Source of the DNA: Oscillospiraceae bacterium Marseille-Q3528 | GTDB taxonomy: Bacteria > Bacillota > Clostridia > Lachnospirales > Lachnospiraceae | NCBI GenBank assembly: GCA_018223385.1 | Contig: JAGTTR010000011.1 | Coordinates: forward strand, 53,834 to 117,833 | Direction: 5' to 3' | DNA length: 64,000 bases | Shown here: positions 59,101 to 64,000 of the stretch, in pieces | Numbering within the stretch: position 1 is the stretch's first letter | Layout of the letters: each line of letters starts with the position of its first letter | Position numbers and translations under genes: made by a program | The notes under the pieces: generated by a model | The model's database searches: none | Told to the model about the DNA's origin: nothing | What the model saw: the letters and a program-made list of their open reading frames with translations, nothing else

Positions 59101-59487
59101 ATGGATAAAATCACAGCTCTCTACTGCCGTTTTGCCTACGGCGATGTGCCCGAGATCATCGAAGAACAGAAAGCCCTGCTTCTGCAGGCTGCCAGCGACA
59201 ACGGCCTTTCCAACACCCGCTTCTATGTGGACAGCGGTGTCAGCGGCCTCACCATGGACCGCCCGGCCTTCAACGAGCTGATGGCCGATATGGAAAACGG
59301 TCTCATCGAGGCGGTCATCGCCCAGGATGCCTCCCGCATCTGCCGCCGTTCCTCTGTGAGCGCCGAATACATCGAGGAGATCTTCCCCGCCCACGGGGTC
59401 CGGTTCCTGAGTGCCGAAGCACCCTCCGACAAAAGTCTCATGGACATCCTGCTGGCTGCCCGGGACAGCAGCAAAGAAACCAGATAA
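59101..59487 (+). CDS. Orphan serine-recombinase catalytic-domain-like protein lacking the catalytic serine (128 aa)
   Basis: The protein aligns by eye with the N-terminal resolvase domain of large serine recombinases: ITALYCRFAYGD (normally YCRLSRDD), FYVDSGVSGLTMDRPAFNEL, AVIAQDASRICRR (normally VKDMSRLGRN) and FPAHGVRFLSAEAPSD. The serine after YCR that attacks DNA is an alanine, while the two arginines are kept. All DNA-binding and zinc-ribbon domains are missing. It is not obviously broken: no frameshift, clean start and terminator. Likely a domesticated, non-catalytic domain. Confidence 0.75.
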   Translation: MDKITALYCRFAYGDVPEIIEEQKALLLQAASDNGLSNTRFYVDSGVSGLTMDRPAFNELMADMENGLIEAVIAQDASRICRRSSVSAEYIEEIFPAHGVRFLSAEAPSDKSLMDILLAARDSSKETR

Positions 59488-59525
59488 GCGATCTTTGCTC
59501 CGACAGACAGAACATCCTGATTTTA

Positions 59526-59569
59526 AAAAGAAGAAAAGGTTCCTGATGAACGGGGCCTTTTCTTCTTTT
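59526..59569. terminator. Bidirectional terminator
   Basis: AAAAGAAGAAAAGG and CCTTTTCTTCTTTT are a perfect 14-bp inverted repeat around a 16-base loop, between the convergent recombinase-like and NlpC/P60 genes. Confidence 0.82.
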
Positions 59570-59597
59570 ATGCTCATTTCGAGGCGTGTCAGAAGTT

Positions 59598-60740
59598 TTA
59601 ATAGTATCGCTTAATGGCTGTGATGGTACGGTAGGTCGCATTGCCGTATTTGATCCCTGTCTGGGGCGTGCTGGCGTGAACGATCCGTCCGCCGCCCAGA
59701 TAGATGGCCACATGGCCGGGATAACAGATGATATCACCGGGCTGTGCATCCGCATAGGACACGGACTTTCCGCCGGAAGCCTGCGCGCCAGAAAAATGCG
59801 GAAGGGAAATACCAAAGTGCGCAAATACCGCCATGGTAAAGCCGGAGCAGTCCGCACCGTTGGTCAGGCTGGTACCGCCCCGTACATATGGATTACCCAC
59901 AAACTGGCAGGCATAGCTGGCAATGCTGTTTCCGGTGGCGCTGCCGCCTCCGCCGCTGCCAATGCTGACTGAGGAGGATCCCGAAGAAGAGCTGCTCTTC
60001 GTGGTGGTGGAGGCAGATGCCTTCGCCTGTGCCTTCTTGATCTCACTGTTCTGCGTCTCGATCCTCTTCTTTAAATTGGCTGCTTCCTTCTTGGCATTGG
60101 CCAGCTGGCTCTCAAAATTGGCCACCTTCTTCTTCTTCTCTGCAATCATCGTCTCCAGGGACGCCTGCTGCTCCTTGTAGCTGGCTTCGATCTCCAGCAG
60201 TTCCTCCTTATCCTCATCCAGCTGTACCTGCAGATCGGCCACCTGCTGTCGGATCGCCTGATAATTGATGAGCATATCCCGGTCATAGGAGTATACCTGC
60301 TGGGCATAATCAGCCTTGTTGATCCAGTCGGCAATACTCTGCGCCTGGAGCAGAAGCTCCACGTAACTCGTCTCGCCCTTCTCATACATGTACTGGATCC
60401 GGAGCTTCATATCCTCGTACTGCTTGTCCTCCTGTGCCTTGGCCGCATCATAATCCTTCTGTGCCTGTTCGATCTCCGCTTCTTTATTCGTAATATCCTG
60501 TTCCAAAATGTCCAGATCTGCCAGAAGGGAGACCAGCTCGGAGTCCAGTTCATTGATCTCATTCTGGGTCTGCTGGGAATTCTTCTGCAGATTGGAAATA
60601 TTCTCATTGACTTTATTCAGTTCCTGCTGCGTCTTACTCTTCTGATTCTGCAGATCCTTGACGCTGGACGCGTATACCGGTGTCTGTACCATCATAGATG
60701 CTGCCAGGATCATTGCCAGCAGACGTATTCTTTTCTTCAT
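59598..60740 (-). CDS. Secreted NlpC/P60 (C40) peptidoglycan hydrolase with coiled-coil N-terminus
   Basis: This 380-residue protein has a signal peptide (1-25, ends PVYAS), a long coiled coil (about 28-245), a Ser/Gly linker (about 250-270) and a C-terminal C40 peptidase domain (about 275-380). The catalytic residues are visible in NGADCSGFTMAVFAHFGI (Cys), YPGHVAIYLGG (His) and RIVHAS. It cleaves peptide cross-bridges during growth or separation; the coiled coil resembles the PcsB/CwlO regulators activated by FtsEX. ATG 60740 follows AAAGGGTGG. Confidence 0.92.
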   Translation of the reverse strand: MKKRIRLLAMILAASMMVQTPVYASSVKDLQNQKSKTQQELNKVNENISNLQKNSQQTQNEINELDSELVSLLADLDILEQDITNKEAEIEQAQKDYDAAKAQEDKQYEDMKLRIQYMYEKGETSYVELLLQAQSIADWINKADYAQQVYSYDRDMLINYQAIRQQVADLQVQLDEDKEELLEIEASYKEQQASLETMIAEKKKKVANFESQLANAKKEAANLKKRIETQNSEIKKAQAKASASTTTKSSSSSGSSSVSIGSGGGGSATGNSIASYACQFVGNPYVRGGTSLTNGADCSGFTMAVFAHFGISLPHFSGAQASGGKSVSYADAQPGDIICYPGHVAIYLGGGRIVHASTPQTGIKYGNATYRTITAIKRYY

Positions 60741-60856
60741 GCATTCCACCCTTTATTTTTCATTCTGAATTTTATGTACGCTTCATTATTATAACTTTAT
60801 CCCCGGGTTCTTTCAATGGATAAATCTAAAAATTCACAAATTATTTTCATTTGTCC

Positions 60857-60885
60857 TTGACGCTGTCTTTTGCATATGCTATCTT
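60857..60885 (+). promoter_or_regulatory. Promoter of the cold-shock gene
   Basis: TTGACG (60857-60862) and TATCTT (60880-60885) are 17 bases apart. Transcription would start about 130 bases before the ATG at 61025, giving a long leader as usual for cold-shock genes. Confidence 0.75.
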
Positions 60886-60915
60886 TAGGTTAGTATTTTA
60901 GCAGTTGATTTTGAT

Positions 60916-60969
60916 GCGCATATTATGTAAGTCAGTAATTAATTCGTGACCTACTTATATGCGTTTTTT
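60916..60969 (+). promoter_or_regulatory. Terminator-like hairpin in the cold-shock gene leader
   Basis: CGCATAT..TGTAaGTCA pairs with TGACcTACtTATATGCG and runs directly into TTTTTTCTTTTT. Position between promoter and start codon suggests transcription attenuation, relieved in the cold or by the cold-shock protein itself. This is inferred from the sequence. Confidence 0.55.
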
Positions 60970-61024
60970 CTTTTTCAGTTCTACTCGAAATACGTATTAT
61001 TTTTATGAAGGAGGTATCTTTACC

Positions 61025-61228
61025 ATGAATAAAGGTACAGTAAAATGGTTCAACGCAACTAAGGGCTATGGCTTCATCACCGATTCCGAGAACGGCCAGG
61101 AAGTATTCGTTCACTTCTCCGGCATCGTTGCCAACGGATTCAAGACTCTGGAAGAGGGTCAGCAGGTAACCTTCGATCTCGCTGAGGGTCAGAAGGGCAT
61201 GCAGGCAGTCAACGTTGTTGTTTGCTAA
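61025..61228 (+). CDS. Cold-shock protein (CspA family)
   Basis: This 67-residue single OB-fold protein starts [20 protein letters not shown] and has both nucleic-acid-binding motifs: RNP1 KGYGFITD and RNP2 VFVHFSGI. It binds single-stranded RNA/DNA and keeps mRNA unfolded. The ATG follows GAAGGAGG. It ends at a strong terminator and is monocistronic. Confidence 0.96.
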   Translation: MNKGTVKWFNATKGYGFITDSENGQEVFVHFSGIVANGFKTLEEGQQVTFDLAEGQKGMQAVNVVVC

Positions 61229-61256
61229 TCACTGCACACATTTCCAAAGATAAGAT

Positions 61257-61293
61257 TGGGGCAGGAATCAACCGATTCCCGCCCCACTTTTTT
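61257..61293 (+). terminator. Terminator of the cold-shock gene
   Basis: TGGGGCaGGAATC and GATTCCcGCCCCA pair around AACC, followed by CTTTTTT. It separates the gene from the convergent ABC transporter operon. Confidence 0.88.
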
Positions 61294-61297
61294 GTTA

Positions 61298-62044
61298 TTA
61301 TAACACCTTGCTTAAAAACGACTGCAGCCGCTCATTTTTCGGATGGCTGAAAAATTCTTCCGGTGTATTTTCTTCCATGAGAATTCCCTCGTCCATGAAT
61401 ACGACCCGGTTTGCCACCTCTCTGGCAAATCCCATCTCATGGGTGACCACGATCATCGTCATGCCGCTTCTGGCCAGATCCCGCATCACGTTCAGCACCT
61501 CGCCTACCATCTCCGGATCCAGCGCCGAGGTGGGCTCATCGAACAACAGCACCTCCGGCTTCATGCACAGCGCCCGGACGATAGCGATTCGCTGCTTCTG
61601 TCCACCGGACAGCTGGTTGGGATATGCATCCGCCCGGTCCGCAAGACCTACCAGCTTCAAAAGCTCCATGGCTTCCTTCTCTGCCTCCTCCGGCTTCCTG
61701 CCCTGCAGCTTGATGGGCCCCAGGGTCAGATTTTTCATCACGTTCATATGCGGAAACAGATTGAAATGCTGGAACACCATGCCCACCTTCTGCCGGTGCA
61801 GGTCGATATTGACTTTCTTGTCGGTAATATCCGTTCCTTCAAATAAAATATGTCCATCTGTAGGAACCTCCAGCAGGTTCAGGCAGCGCAGAAAGGTACT
61901 TTTACCGGAACCGGACGGGCCGACGATCACCACCACATCGCCCTCGTTGATCTCCAGATTGATGCCCTTTAGCACCTCCTGCTCTCCGAAATTCTTCTTC
62001 ACATCCACCGCCTGGATCAGCGGTCCGTTATACTTATCGCTCAC
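61298..62044 (-). CDS. Polar amino acid ABC transporter, ATP-binding protein
   Basis: This 248-residue GlnQ-like ATPase has Walker [10 protein letters not shown] (~41), the signature [15 protein letters not shown], Walker [15 protein letters not shown] and VTHEMGFA. The start is GTG 62044, 11 bases inside the permease gene, preceded by GAGAGGAGG. It is a paralogue of the ATPase at 10800-11564. Last gene of the second amino acid importer operon. Confidence 0.93.
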   Translation of the reverse strand: MSDKYNGPLIQAVDVKKNFGEQEVLKGINLEINEGDVVVIVGPSGSGKSTFLRCLNLLEVPTDGHILFEGTDITDKKVNIDLHRQKVGMVFQHFNLFPHMNVMKNLTLGPIKLQGRKPEEAEKEAMELLKLVGLADRADAYPNQLSGGQKQRIAIVRALCMKPEVLLFDEPTSALDPEMVGEVLNVMRDLARSGMTMIVVTHEMGFAREVANRVVFMDEGILMEENTPEEFFSHPKNERLQSFLSKVL

Positions 62045-62723
62045 TCTTCTTCAGCCTCCTCTCCAGCAGTGTCACAAAGTGGCTGAATACTACCACCATG
62101 ATCAGATAAATGGCAGCAACCGCCATCAGCGGGAAAAACGCATCATAGGTACGGCTGCGGATGATATCGCCGCCCTTGGTCAGATCCTCCAGGGCAATAT
62201 ATCCGGCCACGGACGTCTCCTTCAACAGCACGATAAACTCATTGCCCAGTGCCGGCAGCACATTCTTAAACGCCTGGGGCAAAATGATGTACCACATCGT
62301 CCGTCCATAGGAAAAGCCCAGACTTCTCCCGGCCTCCAGCTGCCCGATGTCAATGGACATGATACCGCTTCGGCAGATCTCCGCCACATAAGCGCCCGAG
62401 TTGATACCAAAAGCCATGATCGCCGCAAATACCTTGCTCACATCTGAGGATGCAAAAATAACGAAATAAATGATCAGCAGCTGTACCAACACCGGTGTTC
62501 CCCGGATCACAGTCAGATACACCTTACAGATGGCATTCAGCAACCTGAATTTCCCCGTCCGCTCATGGGTGGAGCGGATGATCCCCACCAGAAATCCCAG
62601 CACAATACCGATCAGTACCGCAAAGAAAGTTACCTTCAGGGTCACCCCAAGACCGTTGGTGATATACTTCCACCGGTCATCTTTGATGAAATTTTTATAA
62701 AACGCATTCTGAAAAGCTTCCAT
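62034..62723 (-). CDS. Polar amino acid ABC transporter, permease protein
   Basis: This 229-residue permease has about five helices and the typical [40 protein letters not shown] and [23 protein letters not shown] 62723 ([12 protein letters not shown]) follows GGGAG; the frame extends upstream without a good ribosome site. It lies 180 bases after the binding-protein gene and overlaps the ATPase gene. Specificity is not evident. Confidence 0.93.
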   Translation of the reverse strand: MEAFQNAFYKNFIKDDRWKYITNGLGVTLKVTFFAVLIGIVLGFLVGIIRSTHERTGKFRLLNAICKVYLTVIRGTPVLVQLLIIYFVIFASSDVSKVFAAIMAFGINSGAYVAEICRSGIMSIDIGQLEAGRSLGFSYGRTMWYIILPQAFKNVLPALGNEFIVLLKETSVAGYIALEDLTKGGDIIRSRTYDAFFPLMAVAAIYLIMVVVFSHFVTLLERRLKKSER

Positions 62724-62903
62724 TCCCTCATCTCCCTTATTTTTTCTCTCCTGTCTTCTCCCGGCTGCTCTGCTGCATGCAAAAATGCCTGTATCTTCAT
62801 ACACATACTTTTTTCCCACACAGCAGAACAGCCGACGTCTCCGGACGCGCCATACATGCAGATGTCACGCGTGGAGGGTCGGCTGCATATCTTTTTCGAT
62901 GGA

Positions 62904-63719
62904 TTATTCTGCGCTGATATACTTTCCGATGATCTCATCCAGCTTGCCGGATTCCTTCAACTCACCAAGCGCTGCGTTCACCTTGTCAAGCAGCTCTGTA
63001 TTGTCCTTGGCAATGGCAATGGCATACTCTTCCTCTGCAAATGCCTCATCCAGGATCTTCAGTCCCTCGTTCTCATCCACAAACACCTGTGCCGGCTGAC
63101 GGTCAATGATCACCGCATCGATCTTTCCCTGGGAAAGTGCCTGAACAGCTTCAAACCCCTTGTTATAACGCTCTACGGTTGCGCCTTCCACATCGTCTGC
63201 CAGGATGTCGCCTGTGGTGCCCAGCTGTACACCGATCTTCTTGCCGGACAGATCATCACTGGAACCAATCTCGCTGTCCCCGGTAACAATGATCACCTGG
63301 GAGGAAGTTGCATAGGGATCAGAGAAATTTACATTCTCCAGACGATCCTCTGTCACAGTCATGCCCGCAATTCCCACATCCGCTTTGCCGGAATTCACTG
63401 CCATGATAATAGAATCAAATGCCATGTCCTCAATCTTCAGCTCCATGCCTAACTGCTCTGCGATGGCAGCTGCGATATCTGCATCGATACCAACGATCTC
63501 GCCGCCGTCGTGATATTCATAAGGCGGAAACTCTGCATTGGTTGCCATCACCAGGGTGCCGCCTGCTGCCGCGTCATCGGCGGTCTCCTCTGTCGCATCC
63601 GCTGTTTCATCTGCTTTCTCTTCTGCAGCAGTTGTATCCTCTGCTGCCTTCTGTCCGCAGGCTGCCATAGATACAGCAACTGCGCAGGCCATCATCAGTG
63701 CCACTACTTTCTTTTTCAT
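62904..63719 (-). CDS. Amino acid ABC transporter substrate-binding lipoprotein
   Basis: This 271-residue protein has a lipoprotein signal ending VSMAAC (Cys ~21), a Thr/Glu/Ala-rich linker and a family 3 solute-binding domain with ATNAEFPPYEYHDGGEIVGI, DIAAAIAEQLGMELK and GIAGMTVTEDRLENVNFSDP. ATG 63719 follows GAGAGGAGAGG. First gene of the importer operon, driven by the promoter at 63771-63799. Confidence 0.93.
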   Translation of the reverse strand: MKKKVVALMMACAVAVSMAACGQKAAEDTTAAEEKADETADATEETADDAAAGGTLVMATNAEFPPYEYHDGGEIVGIDADIAAAIAEQLGMELKIEDMAFDSIIMAVNSGKADVGIAGMTVTEDRLENVNFSDPYATSSQVIIVTGDSEIGSSDDLSGKKIGVQLGTTGDILADDVEGATVERYNKGFEAVQALSQGKIDAVIIDRQPAQVFVDENEGLKILDEAFAEEEYAIAIAKDNTELLDKVNAALGELKESGKLDEIIGKYISAE

Positions 63720-63770
63720 ATATACCTCTCCTCTCTCAACCGGCGTCCCCCGCCGGATCCTGTTCCTCTT

Positions 63771-63799
63771 ATTATAAACACATTTTATACAAAAATCAA
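63771..63799 (-). promoter_or_regulatory. Promoter of the second amino acid importer operon
   Basis: On the minus strand TTGATT (63799-63794) and TATAAT (63776-63771) are 17 bases apart, about 50 bases before the start codon. Confidence 0.78.
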
Positions 63800-63813
63800 G
63801 CATTTTTATACAT

Positions 63814-63973
63814 CACAGTTCACACAAAGATTTATGCAGGCAGATTTCAGGTTCGCATGAAAATCTGTCTGTGAAAATCTTTGTAGGGAGCGCCTTCTTA
63901 TGAGCAAAAATGAGCTGCGCAGTAGCGGAAAGCATCGCAGACGCGGTTTTGTGAATGATGTGAATGAACTGTG
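63814..63973 (+). repeat. Structured intergenic repeat, family 1, copy E
   Basis: CACAGTTCA (63814-63822) and TGAACTGTG (63965-63973) are outer arms. Inside are AAAGATTT/AAATCTTT, AGGCAGATTT...AAATCTGTCT, the hairpin GCTGC-GCA-GTAGC and GCATC-GCA-GACGC. A 28-codon frame beginning MSKNELRSSGKH is open. The last bases of the window after it are AT-rich. Confidence 0.75.
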
Positions 63974-64000
63974 CATATATTTATAAAAAATGTATAAATC

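Noticed and set aside
1..64000. CRISPR array
   Set aside because: The repeats present are long, dispersed and structured. None shows short direct repeats with regular spacers, and no cas genes are visible.

Overview
The window looks like a chromosome segment from a Clostridia bacterium, most likely a Lachnospiraceae-type gut Firmicute. Support comes from strong AGGAGG ribosome sites, the SCIFF peptide/maturase pair, the gene order secDF-(SCIFF)-recJ-apt-relA-MBL-hemZ-hisS-aspS typical of Clostridia, a divergent thymidylate synthase and large InlB-repeat surface proteins. Nearly all genes after 10.8 kb lie on the minus strand. Family assignments come from reading motifs, not from database searches.

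Layout. 1-1682: the start of ispG (cut by the window edge) and a metallo-beta-lactamase-fold hydrolase. 1698-10778: a foreign-looking islet of about 9 kb. Its two ends carry the same 14-bp sequence in inverted orientation, followed inward by a shared 15-bp subterminal motif. It holds a broken tnpV, an excisionase-like HTH gene, a stack of inverted repeats and a six-gene minus-strand cargo: sigma factor, small two-TM protein, polytopic membrane protein, PrsW-type intramembrane protease, a second small two-TM protein, and a 1,720-residue InlB-repeat surface protein. I regard this as the most interesting system in the window. 10.8-13.3 kb: a polar amino acid ABC importer. 13.6-17.7 kb: two CotH-kinase-like proteins and a DUF4956 membrane protein, divergent from a TetR regulator. 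18.7-26.0 kb: a permease, small membrane proteins, dihydrofolate reductase, thymidylate synthase, an AEC transporter and a D,D-carboxypeptidase.

26.4-37.3 kb: tRNA-Gly(GCC), a nitroreductase, oligoendopeptidase F, an LUD protein, a glycerophosphodiesterase, a MacB-like ABC exporter with a large CARDB-like exported partner, and glyA. 38.2-56.1 kb: the conserved aspS-hisS-hemZ-MBL-relA-apt-recJ block (hemZ is fused to an HD-GYP-like domain), a flavodoxin/ferredoxin protein, secDF, the SCIFF system, an HD protein and a radical SAM protein. 56.4-64 kb: an acidic membrane-anchored protein, an EamA transporter, a CmpB-like membrane protein, an orphan serine-recombinase-like domain lacking the catalytic serine, an NlpC/P60 hydrolase, a cold-shock gene with a terminator-like leader, and a second amino acid ABC importer.

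Between genes lie two families of structured repeats. Family 1 (about 120-165 nt, five copies, all plus orientation) and family 2 (three near-full copies plus fragments) both show stems whose two arms change together between copies, as expected for folded RNA or palindromic mobile DNA.
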